A stretch of 5,893 nucleotides of DNA from Deltaproteobacteria bacterium (GTDB taxonomy: Bacteria; Bdellovibrionota_B; Oligoflexia; Oligoflexales; Bog-1112): the NCBI GenBank assembly GCA_003136475.1, contig PLEQ01000497.1, positions 8,650-14,542 on the forward strand. Direction: 5' to 3'. This document shows, in pieces, positions 1-5,893 of this stretch. The notes under the pieces were generated by a model. That model ran no database searches. It was not told the origin of the DNA and saw only the letters and a list, made by a program, of their open reading frames with translations. Position numbers and translations under genes: made by a program. How positions within the stretch are numbered: the first letter of the stretch is position 1; the number at the start of each line of letters is the position of its first letter.

Positions 1-96
1 AAAGGCAACATCTTTGGGAAGCAGTGGATTCTATTGCAGATCGGAAGAGAAAAAGTCGACCTCGATAAACTCATGAACGATATAGAAGAGAACTAA
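1..96 (+). CDS. C-terminal end of an unidentified upstream gene (partial)
   Basis: An open frame runs from the first base to a TAA at 94-96, giving 31 codons with no start in the window. The tail ends in a strongly charged, probably helical stretch (REKVDLDKLMNDIEEN). The next gene starts one base after this stop, so the two are almost certainly co-transcribed. I cannot identify the protein from this tail. In SXT/R391-type elements a DsbC-like disulfide isomerase gene lies just before traC, and a short charged helix would suit the end of a thioredoxin-fold protein, but that is only a positional guess. That the frame is coding is well supported by tight packing and the match of its stop to the next start; its function is unknown. 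Confidence 0.7.
   Translation, partial: KGNIFGKQWILLQIGREKVDLDKLMNDIEEN
84..92 (+). promoter_or_regulatory. Probable weak ribosome binding site of the TraC-like gene
   Basis: A purine run AGAAGAGAA lies inside the last codons of the upstream gene and ends 5 bases before the ATG at 98. It is a poor match to the consensus Shine-Dalgarno. Because the upstream stop is only one base before the start, re-initiation by ribosomes finishing the upstream gene probably contributes. It supports ATG 98 as the start; the next in-frame Met is residue 40, which would remove conserved N-terminal sequence. Confidence 0.5.
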
Positions 97-97
97 T

Positions 98-2644
98 ATG
101 TATCACAAATTCAAAGATAGAAAAAAAAATAAGAATATTGCCTTGCAACTTCCTCCAACGATTGCTGAACAATACATAGGGCTTCGATGCTACCTCGGCG
201 ATGGAATCTATCTTATGGAGAACGGTGATCTCGCTACCACTTTTTCTCTACAGGGGATTCCAGATGAAATTCTGACAGAAGACGAACTCTATGCGGCTCT
301 TTTGCCTGCTGTAAAGTTTATTCAGTCCGTTGGTAAGGGCATCCCTAGCCATCGCGAAGATGCTTCTGTGGTTGTTCAGTTAATTGCTTCCCAAAGGGTT
401 GTCAGCCAGGCATCTCAAGATGTGGACTTCAACACTAACGCAGCTGGCAGGCTACTAGGCGCTGAGACAGCCCATCTCTTTCAAGCGGGGCTGATAAAGC
501 GAAAGTTTTATCTAACGATTCGCTGGTCAGATGCTTCAAAAAAGAGCGTTGTCGAATCTCTTAAGGAACAAGCGCGTTGCGTTCTTAACCGAGCTGCGAC
601 CACTCACGACGGGTTTCTAGTCTCTCTTGCGGAGAGCAAGAAGCTCTTTCACAGAGAGATTGTACGCAAACTCGTAGAATCTAGCCTCAAAGTAACGCTG
701 ATCAGCGTGGAAGAGCTCATCTCGTACTATAACTCGGTCCTAAATTGGGGTTCTGAGCAGATTTTCAAGCTGGGGGATGATGACAGTACCCCCCTATGGC
801 AAAACATCGTTAATTCGCCATGCTCTGGCTCTCCGGAGGGATTTTTTAACGACAAACAGAACATCAAAGTCTTTACTTTCGCGGAACTCCCTTCGACGTT
901 CGCCCTAGGAAGGTTTCGCCAATTTATGGATTCGCTGCCCATGAAGACTTGGGAGCTCGTTTGGACCCTGTCCCACGTTTCAAGGCAGGCTGGTACCGAG
1001 CATGTCATAAAGAAAATGTTCTTCTCACAGGGGCCTTCACATCGAAAAAAATATGAAGACCTAATTGGGTTTGAAGAGCAAATTGAAAACACAAACCCGA
1101 TGGGTAAAATGTCTGTTCGTTTACTCACTTACAACTGCAATGAAGAGACCGAAGGCCGCATCTTTTCTACAGCCATAGACTATCTTTCTTGTCCGATCTT
1201 TTGCGAGAAGCAAATCGCACCCCATTTAATAATCAGCTCTCTGCCAATGAACTGTTCCAAAGACGACCACAATATCATTGGACGTTTTCGAACAGTTCTT
1301 TTGGATCGAGCTATTTGTTTTGCTCCAGTCTATACAGCCTCGTCTCATGAGGATGGCAAACGGATGTGGATAGCAAGGAACGGGGAACCCATCAAAATCG
1401 ACATCTTCGGTAAAGGTGGCAATAACCATATTTGCGTTCTTGGCAACTCCGAGTCCGGAAAATCTTGTCTCATAACTCAGTTTAATATCGAGTTTCTATG
1501 GCGCTTTCCCGAAGGCGTGATACGGATCATTGATCGCAAGACAAGCTATCGCAAGCTCTGCGATATGTATGGTGGCAAAATAATAGCTTTCAACGAAGCT
1601 TATCTCAGAGAAAATCCATACTCGCCTTTCGCCTATGAAACCTGGGATGATGATGACATTCAAAACACTGTCGTGTTCCTACAGAATGCAATCTTGCAGC
1701 TTAACCCCGAAGCTAAGTTAACAGGGCTTCATACGGAAATCATTACTGAGGCTATCAAGCTCACAGTCAACGATTTTGAAAAAAACATCGAATACAAAGA
1801 GAAGACTGGAGACGACGTCGATCCTCATCCGACTTGGATAGATATCAAAAAGAAGCTTCCGACGGCTGCTGATAGCAAGGGTTCAAATAACCCACTTGTG
1901 ACTAGTGCTCTCGACGATTTGCGGCGTTGGACCGTTAGTTTTGACCATACCGGCCAGTTTGGCTTTCTTTTCTGTTATCATGAGCGACCCGACAGTTCTT
2001 CCAGTGAAGCTTCTGTTGTCGTTTACGATTTGGACGGGATCGCAGATCCACGACTACAGATCATTGCTTCTCAATTGGCCTTTCTCAAAATTAGCCGCGA
2101 TCTAAAGAAGCTGCCGCGTAGAGAAAGAAAGCTCGTTGTCTTTGAGGAGTTAGGTGTTCTCGTCGCTGGTGAAAGTCCCGAAGCCAGTGAGATCGCAACT
2201 CGTTTTATTCGTAACGTCGTAAAGACGGCAAGAAAAATCGGTGCCCAAGCTATCGGGATTTCTAACGAGCTTCACGATTTTACGAGAACGGAAGCTGGCA
2301 AAGCGTTTTGGAAAATTGCGCCCCAAAAACTGTTCCTTCCCTTGTCTCAGAGTGCAAAGAATGAAGTTGAAACTGAGCTTTCCAATGAGCTAACCAAAGC
2401 CGACATCGATGTCGTCAAAGATCTGGTTATTAAAAAGGGATTTTACTCTCAGGGCTACCTAATCTCCCAAAACACCCCCTACAAGGGCTCGTTTCTCATT
2501 CCGTTGAGTCCAATTATGAATGCAGTAGTCACGACCAACAACAAGGAAGAAGACCTTTACACAGATCTTCGTAAAACAGGGCTTAGCCCTTTGGAGGCAA
2601 TTGAGACGATGGCCTCCAAACAACCCTACGGAGAAGCTTTATGA
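98..2644 (+). CDS. traC: TraC/VirB4-family conjugative T4SS ATPase
   Basis: Predicted cytoplasmic, membrane-associated ATPase that powers pilus and channel assembly. At 848 aa it is close to F TraC (about 875 aa) and somewhat longer than classical VirB4. Residues 1 to about 430 form the family's N-terminal domain, with a typical early segment near 32-53 (YLGDGIYLMENGDL). The ATPase domain follows: Walker A GNSESGKS at 449-456 (Lys455, Ser456); a post-Walker strand IIDRKTSYRKLC at 477-488, matching the family's D-V-G-x-S-Y-x-K-L pattern; YGGKIIAFNE at 491-500; a Walker B-like LVVFEE at 679-684; GISNELHDF at 720-728; and APQKLFLP at 741-748. The C-terminus (GLSPLEAIETMA, 828-839) also looks like TraC. 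No signal peptide or clear membrane segment is seen. The ATG at 98 is preceded by purine-rich AGAAGAGAA at 84-92. Oddities: Glu replaces the Walker B Asp, and Asn replaces the usual Gln in the next motif. A PFL_4706-type ICE ATPase is the main alternative label within the same superfamily. Confidence 0.93.
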   Translation: MYHKFKDRKKNKNIALQLPPTIAEQYIGLRCYLGDGIYLMENGDLATTFSLQGIPDEILTEDELYAALLPAVKFIQSVGKGIPSHREDASVVVQLIASQRVVSQASQDVDFNTNAAGRLLGAETAHLFQAGLIKRKFYLTIRWSDASKKSVVESLKEQARCVLNRAATTHDGFLVSLAESKKLFHREIVRKLVESSLKVTLISVEELISYYNSVLNWGSEQIFKLGDDDSTPLWQNIVNSPCSGSPEGFFNDKQNIKVFTFAELPSTFALGRFRQFMDSLPMKTWELVWTLSHVSRQAGTEHVIKKMFFSQGPSHRKKYEDLIGFEEQIENTNPMGKMSVRLLTYNCNEETEGRIFSTAIDYLSCPIFCEKQIAPHLIISSLPMNCSKDDHNIIGRFRTVLLDRAICFAPVYTASSHEDGKRMWIARNGEPIKIDIFGKGGNNHICVLGNSESGKSCLITQFNIEFLWRFPEGVIRIIDRKTSYRKLCDMYGGKIIAFNEAYLRENPYSPFAYETWDDDDIQNTVVFLQNAILQLNPEAKLTGLHTEIITEAIKLTVNDFEKNIEYKEKTGDDVDPHPTWIDIKKKLPTAADSKGSNNPLVTSALDDLRRWTVSFDHTGQFGFLFCYHERPDSSSSEASVVVYDLDGIADPRLQIIASQLAFLKISRDLKKLPRRERKLVVFEELGVLVAGESPEASEIATRFIRNVVKTARKIGAQAIGISNELHDFTRTEAGKAFWKIAPQKLFLPLSQSAKNEVETELSNELTKADIDVVKDLVIKKGFYSQGYLISQNTPYKGSFLIPLSPIMNAVVTTNNKEEDLYTDLRKTGLSPLEAIETMASKQPYGEAL
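2590..2620 (+). repeat. Perfect 9-bp inverted repeat (possible RNA hairpin) at the end of the TraC-like gene
   Basis: Left arm TTTGGAGGC at 2590-2598 and right arm GCCTCCAAA at 2612-2620 are exact reverse complements separated by 13 bases. The stem would have 5 G-C and 4 A-T pairs. It lies within the last codons of the ATPase gene, 20 bases before the ATG of the next gene and 9 bases before that gene's ribosome binding site. The right arm carries CTCC, which could alternatively pair with GGAG at 2630-2633. There is no U-tract after the stem, so it is not a standard intrinsic terminator. A regulatory role is inference; chance inside coding sequence is possible. Confidence 0.45.
2630..2633 (+). 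promoter_or_regulatory. Ribosome binding site of the TraH-like gene
   Basis: GGAG (extended GGAGAAG, 2630-2636) is followed by 7 bases before the ATG at 2641, an ideal spacing. It lies inside the final codons of the ATPase gene and fixes the start at the ATGA overlap. Confidence 0.75.
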
Positions 2645-4155
2645 GAAAGATAGTTTTTGCTTTGACTGCATTGATCATTACCTGTTCAGCCCACAGCGAG
2701 GAGATAGGAACCTATTACGGTCAAACTCTTTATAGACCGTTTGGCTATATAGCTCCGAGAAGGCCACCGGCTGGAGTTCGAACAGTTTCTTTGGATGATT
2801 TGCGCATCGAGTTCAGTGCAAAGCAGGTTTGCGGCTACACCGATTGGTCAACTGCTGTCATTGCGTTTCCAAAGAAAATTCTATCCGCCGAGTATTGGAG
2901 AGGCGTCGGAGAAGAGATCAAAGCCAAGGCAATCAACTCCGTGCTGGCTATCAGTGGTGCCTTACCAAGTATGCTTGCTTGTAATGCCTCTCCGACTTTC
3001 TGCACTATTATGAATCGCGCAGAAGCCCTGGCCCAAGCTAACCTTAAGTTTACTTTTGACTCGTGTCAGATGCTGGAGGGCCTAGCGGATAAGACTAAGG
3101 CTCAATTTCAAAGCCTTGGCTCCTGCGTGCAGAACGAAGTGAATGCAAAGAGTCGCGAGCCGTCAGCGGCTCTGGATCGCTGTTCCGTAGGGAATCGTGA
3201 TCCTAACTCAGTAAATAGCCAGGATAAGGCTGAGCAAGCTAAGAAAAATGTAAAAGAGAAGTACGACGCTTCAAAGCTGACTAAAAAAGCCTGCGGTGAG
3301 CATTCCTATCCGAGCTATATGAGTTCATCACATGCCTACTCTATCTCAGAGTACAGCTGCCAGTGGCTTCAAAAAGTGTTTCCAGGGATCACTATCGAAG
3401 CTGGAGCGCAGTTTCGTCACGGAGGAACTTTCTCAGCTTCACCGGCCGAAGATGCCTACGACGAGCACATAGAAAAGACCACCGTTTATCTCATCTCACT
3501 CGTCGATTTGATGCACGATGTCCGCTACGGGCTGAACAACTATGCGGGAGATGGGCCTAAACCCAGACACCTTGTGGTACGACATCCTAGCGTTCTAAAA
3601 ATGCTTGGCTACCGCTCAGACGGTAAGCTTAACGGCATTTGCTACCCGGACGACGGAAGCAGCTGCAAAAATGACATCTCAAAGCTTCCGCCAATTTATA
3701 AGCTTTCTAGCGGTACCAACTTGCCTTCGATGATGGTTACTCCAGAGATGCTGTTCGAAATTGTCGAATTGATTCCAACCCGTACAACGGTGACTAAAGA
3801 ATATAGGCAAGGCGATTCTCATGTGGCTTTGGCTCTTGAACCACTTGTTCAATCCGTCTCTTACACCCGCGCACAGGACCTTTCCAAGGACCTCATCGTT
3901 CGCATCAAAACCGGGTGCAAAGATCCAGACATGCAGAGTGCTGCAGCTCAGCAAGACTGCGATGAGCGCTTAGAGCGCCTCACTCAATCCCAAAAGAACT
4001 TGGAAGTACGTGCTGATAGTGATCGAAAGCATCTGACTGCCCAGGCTCAGTACTACAACGAGGTAACAAAAATGAGGGGTGAGAGAATTCGCATCAATGG
4101 TGACAAGGGAAGTGGATTTTTCGATCCAATAACTGAACCAAACTTAGCGAAGTGA
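2641..4155 (+). CDS. traH: TraH / PFL_4711-like periplasmic T4SS pilus-assembly protein
   Basis: Exported protein of 504 aa. Residues 1-19 form a signal peptide: basic start MRK, hydrophobic core to about 14, and a likely signal peptidase I site after SAHS (19/20). The N-terminal domain shows YYGQTLYRPFG (25-35), then a CG at 64-65, an SGALPS segment near 105-110 and an FDSC at 139-142, a spacing like that in TraH and in the ICE PFL_4711 family. Around 262-275 a SPAEDAYDE segment and at 399-410 LEPLVQSVSYTR also recall PFL_4711 proteins as I remember them. About 432-480 is charged and helical, possibly a coiled coil, as in TraH. The mature protein has 12 cysteines, suggesting disulfides. TraH of F acts in the periplasm in pilus assembly. 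The gene overlaps the ATPase gene by 4 bases and the TraG-like gene follows directly, as traH-traG do in F. Family assignment rests on pattern recognition, not a search; which TraH subfamily it belongs to is uncertain. Confidence 0.75.
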   Translation: MRKIVFALTALIITCSAHSEEIGTYYGQTLYRPFGYIAPRRPPAGVRTVSLDDLRIEFSAKQVCGYTDWSTAVIAFPKKILSAEYWRGVGEEIKAKAINSVLAISGALPSMLACNASPTFCTIMNRAEALAQANLKFTFDSCQMLEGLADKTKAQFQSLGSCVQNEVNAKSREPSAALDRCSVGNRDPNSVNSQDKAEQAKKNVKEKYDASKLTKKACGEHSYPSYMSSSHAYSISEYSCQWLQKVFPGITIEAGAQFRHGGTFSASPAEDAYDEHIEKTTVYLISLVDLMHDVRYGLNNYAGDGPKPRHLVVRHPSVLKMLGYRSDGKLNGICYPDDGSSCKNDISKLPPIYKLSSGTNLPSMMVTPEMLFEIVELIPTRTTVTKEYRQGDSHVALALEPLVQSVSYTRAQDLSKDLIVRIKTGCKDPDMQSAAAQQDCDERLERLTQSQKNLEVRADSDRKHLTAQAQYYNEVTKMRGERIRINGDKGSGFFDPITEPNLAK

Positions 4156-4158
4156 TTT

Positions 4159-5865
4159 ATGGCTTACTCAATCGTGCACGAATCATGGTTAACGAATTTT
4201 GTCTCTAAATTCGGAGATTCAGCCTTGGTACAGCTCTCAAGCGCAGTATACGCTTCGGGCCTGTTTAAGGTTGCTATTCTCTTTAGCGCAACTCTGGCCT
4301 TGATCTCGCTCGCTTGGGGAATCCATCATCGACAGTTTTCAAAGAAGACGGTGTATTTTTTCATGGCTTTTGCCCTTCTGACGCCTCATCAGCACAAACC
4401 AATCGGCTACATCATTGTCAACACTATCAGTCAGTCGTTTGCGTCGGTGCTTGAAAAGTCGGTAAATTCTTTCATTTCAAACGATTCCAAATACTCAAGT
4501 CGAAACAACCTCCCACCAGGAGCCGTGCTTGAAATGATCACAGCCGCAGCAAGCTCTAAGATAGAAAACGAAGTCACACGTTCGCTAGTTTATGGCTTCG
4601 TAGTTAACTGTCTACCTAATGCTCTAACTCAACAAGGAGAGAAAGCATCGTTTGATGATCTTTTCGACTTTGAAACAACCTATAAGACGGATGAGGCCAC
4701 TGGGCAAGCTCGGGCCTCATTCTTTGAAAGAAAGTTAGATAGCCGCGCGCTCTCGAATGATAATTCCTACTCTGCCTTTCGAGCTGGTCGACATTGTCAA
4801 CAAGGTCTAAATGACATGAGAGAGGCCTTAGTAGCTGATCTTAACAGAAAGCCATTGGTACTTACCGACAGAGTGGTCGAAGGTAAAAAGGGACTAACTG
4901 GAAAGGAAGTTACAACACAACCCTGGTTCGAAAATTGGCAAAAAGGCGAGTCGAAACTAAAAGACCTGGCGATGAACCTTCGTATTGCACACGCTGCAGC
5001 CTATGAGCAGTCTAATATAATTCGCGATCACCAGAAAAAAGGGGCTTGGCTAAGTGAAGATGCTGGCTTTGCTGCAACTAGCACAGACGCAAGTCTACGC
5101 GAACTACTAATCGGCATGGATGATACAACTCTCATTGGATATAGGCTCTCAGATGCTAAGAACTCTATCTCTAACTGGATGGGAAACCGCTGGGCACTTT
5201 CGCTTGGTGCATCAATCAAAGACTTAAAAGAGCGAATAGAGCTTGTTCCCTATCACATCGCAGCGATTCAATTGTTTTTAAAGATCATTTGCCCGCTATT
5301 TCTTTTAACTCTTCTGTTTCAGACTTTTCGATTCTTTTTGATCTGGTCAGGAGCGTGGTTTGCTGCCCTTCTGATGCCGGCAATCATCAGTTCCACAAGA
5401 GCTATCCATAACTCCATTTTGCTTTCAAAACTTGGAATTGAGAACTTTCTGGATCGTGCAAGTGGGAGCAAGGCTCTGGCGTATGGGGTCGATCTATCTA
5501 CTGCCAAAAACTTAGTCACAGATTTTGTTCCAATGGCCTATGCGCTGATCGAACAGGAGCTCAATCTCATCAAAGTACTGTCTGGTGTCCTGTTGGTTGG
5601 GTCATGGCTTGCGGGAGGCGGAGCTAATGGCTTTGTATCGTGGCTTTCCAATAGCATTCAGGGCACGTTGACTAGCGGCGGTGTATCTTCTGCTGTCCGT
5701 CTTAGTGGAAAAGCAGCGTCTAGCATCGGTTCATCTTTTCGCAAAGCAGCAGGTGGATCTATCGGTGCTTCAAACTCGGCAATCAGTTCCATTATGCAAT
5801 CTATACGAAATCCTAAAGATGGTTTTGAAACAAGCTTTTCACGTATGTTTAAGAGGCGAAAATGA
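4159..5865 (+). CDS. traG: TraG N-terminal-domain-like (VirB6-like) inner-membrane T4SS protein
   Basis: Polytopic membrane protein of 568 aa, probably part of the inner-membrane platform. Hydrophobic segments are visible at about 35-54 and 64-76 (short, perhaps extending towards 90), then a long soluble region of about 275 residues, then paired segments at about 366-388 and 390-413 and another at about 470-486. This N-terminal pair, soluble loop, C-terminal cluster layout matches the N-terminal part of F TraG and the shorter TraG-N proteins of ICEs. Cys151 and Cys213 lie in the soluble region and could form a disulfide if it is periplasmic. From about 500 the protein is Ser/Gly/Ala-rich with basic residues and ends KRRK. 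It lacks the roughly 400-residue C-terminal domain of F TraG that serves mating-pair stabilisation and exclusion. The ATG at 4159 is 3 bases after the upstream stop with only a weak purine stretch before it, suggesting re-initiation. Assignment rests on topology, length and position beside the TraH-like gene. Confidence 0.75.
   Translation: MAYSIVHESWLTNFVSKFGDSALVQLSSAVYASGLFKVAILFSATLALISLAWGIHHRQFSKKTVYFFMAFALLTPHQHKPIGYIIVNTISQSFASVLEKSVNSFISNDSKYSSRNNLPPGAVLEMITAAASSKIENEVTRSLVYGFVVNCLPNALTQQGEKASFDDLFDFETTYKTDEATGQARASFFERKLDSRALSNDNSYSAFRAGRHCQQGLNDMREALVADLNRKPLVLTDRVVEGKKGLTGKEVTTQPWFENWQKGESKLKDLAMNLRIAHAAAYEQSNIIRDHQKKGAWLSEDAGFAATSTDASLRELLIGMDDTTLIGYRLSDAKNSISNWMGNRWALSLGASIKDLKERIELVPYHIAAIQLFLKIICPLFLLTLLFQTFRFFLIWSGAWFAALLMPAIISSTRAIHNSILLSKLGIENFLDRASGSKALAYGVDLSTAKNLVTDFVPMAYALIEQELNLIKVLSGVLLVGSWLAGGGANGFVSWLSNSIQGTLTSGGVSSAVRLSGKAASSIGSSFRKAAGGSIGASNSAISSIMQSIRNPKDGFETSFSRMFKRRK
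5851..5856 (+). promoter_or_regulatory. Ribosome binding site of the last, partial gene
   Basis: AAGAGG lies 5 bases before the ATG at 5862 and within the terminal codons of the TraG-like gene. It is a reasonable Shine-Dalgarno and supports a real gene start at the ATGA overlap (5862-5865). Confidence 0.6.
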
Positions 5866-5893
5866 AACATCACATTCTCAGTATTTTTCTTTT
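5862..5893 (+). CDS. 5' end of a further, probably exported protein (partial)
   Basis: An ATG at 5862 overlaps the TGA of the TraG-like gene as ATGA and stays open to the window end (10 full codons, MKHHILSIFL). The residues start with a basic/polar patch followed by a hydrophobic run, as in a Sec signal peptide or a membrane anchor. The same ATGA arrangement is used at 2641-2644, and a ribosome binding site is present. Function cannot be judged from ten residues; by context it is likely another component of the conjugation machinery. Confidence 0.6.
   Translation, partial: MKHHILSIFL

Noticed and set aside
727..1128. Minus-strand open frame of 133 codons within the ATPase gene
   Set aside because: It lies wholly inside a well-supported coding region, has no visible ribosome binding site or recognisable protein features, and is the antisense shadow of the gene.
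2590..2620. Intrinsic terminator between the ATPase and TraH-like genes
   Set aside because: The stem is followed by AAACAACCC and not by a T-run, and it lies inside coding sequence upstream of a coupled start.
2674..2685. Possible lipoprotein box (IITC, residues 12-15) in the TraH-like signal peptide
   Set aside because: The residue before Cys15 is Thr and not Gly, Ala or Ser, and a better signal peptidase I site (A-H-S before Glu20) follows, so a soluble exported protein is preferred.
3679..3954. Minus-strand open frame of 91 codons inside the TraH-like gene, plus other short antisense frames at 1226-1429, 5028-5219, 5319-5519 and 5658-5873
   Set aside because: All overlap real genes in full or nearly so, lack start signals, and their composition matches antisense readings of the coding strand.
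4156..4158. Internal promoter for the TraG-like gene near the 3-base gap
   Set aside because: No convincing -35/-10 pair with proper spacing was seen in the preceding coding region; operon read-through is simpler.
5035..5044. AAAAAAGGGG run as a possible programmed frameshift site in the TraG-like gene
   Set aside because: The zero frame reads AAA AAA GGG, which is not the phase of the classic A-AAA-AAG signal, the main frame continues well to a natural stop, and no stimulatory structure was evident.

Overview
This window is the interior of a compact plus-strand operon for a conjugative type IV secretion system (T4SS) of the F/SXT/ICE kind. It holds three complete genes and the ends of two others. 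Direct evidence is the VirB4/TraC-type ATPase with recognisable nucleotide-binding motifs, a Sec-exported cysteine-rich protein resembling TraH / the PFL_4711 family of integrating conjugative elements, and a polytopic membrane protein resembling the N-terminal part of TraG. Exported and inner-membrane components like these point to a Gram-negative host. G+C looks to be in the mid-40s percent by eye. No phylogenetic marker is present, so I cannot name the organism or tell a plasmid from an integrated element.

Layout: 1-96 is the last 31 codons of an unidentified upstream gene. 98-2644 encodes the TraC-like ATPase (848 aa), starting one base after the upstream stop. 2641-4155 encodes the TraH/PFL_4711-like periplasmic protein (504 aa), joined to the ATPase gene by an ATGA stop/start overlap. 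4159-5865 encodes the TraG-N-like membrane protein (568 aa) after a 3-base gap. A further gene begins at 5862 through a second ATGA overlap and runs off the end; its first residues look like a signal peptide. Coding density is essentially complete. No tRNA, rRNA, CRISPR, insertion sequence, convincing promoter or terminator was seen, and no non-coding stretch exceeds a few bases.

Inferred joint function: the ATPase would energise pilus or channel assembly from the cytoplasmic face, the TraH-like protein would act in the periplasm during pilus assembly, and the TraG-N/VirB6-like protein would form part of the inner-membrane platform. Close spacing and overlaps suggest one transcript with translational coupling.

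The features most worth a second look are departures from the family norm. The ATPase has a Glu-Glu Walker B in place of Asp-Glu, an Asn where a Gln is usual in the following motif, and a nine-A run just inside the gene. A perfect 9-bp inverted repeat lies directly before the ATPase/TraH junction. TraC, TraH and TraG lie adjacent without the TraW/U/N/F block found between them in F. The TraG protein lacks the long C-terminal domain. I see a divergent conjugation system here, not an entirely new type of system.
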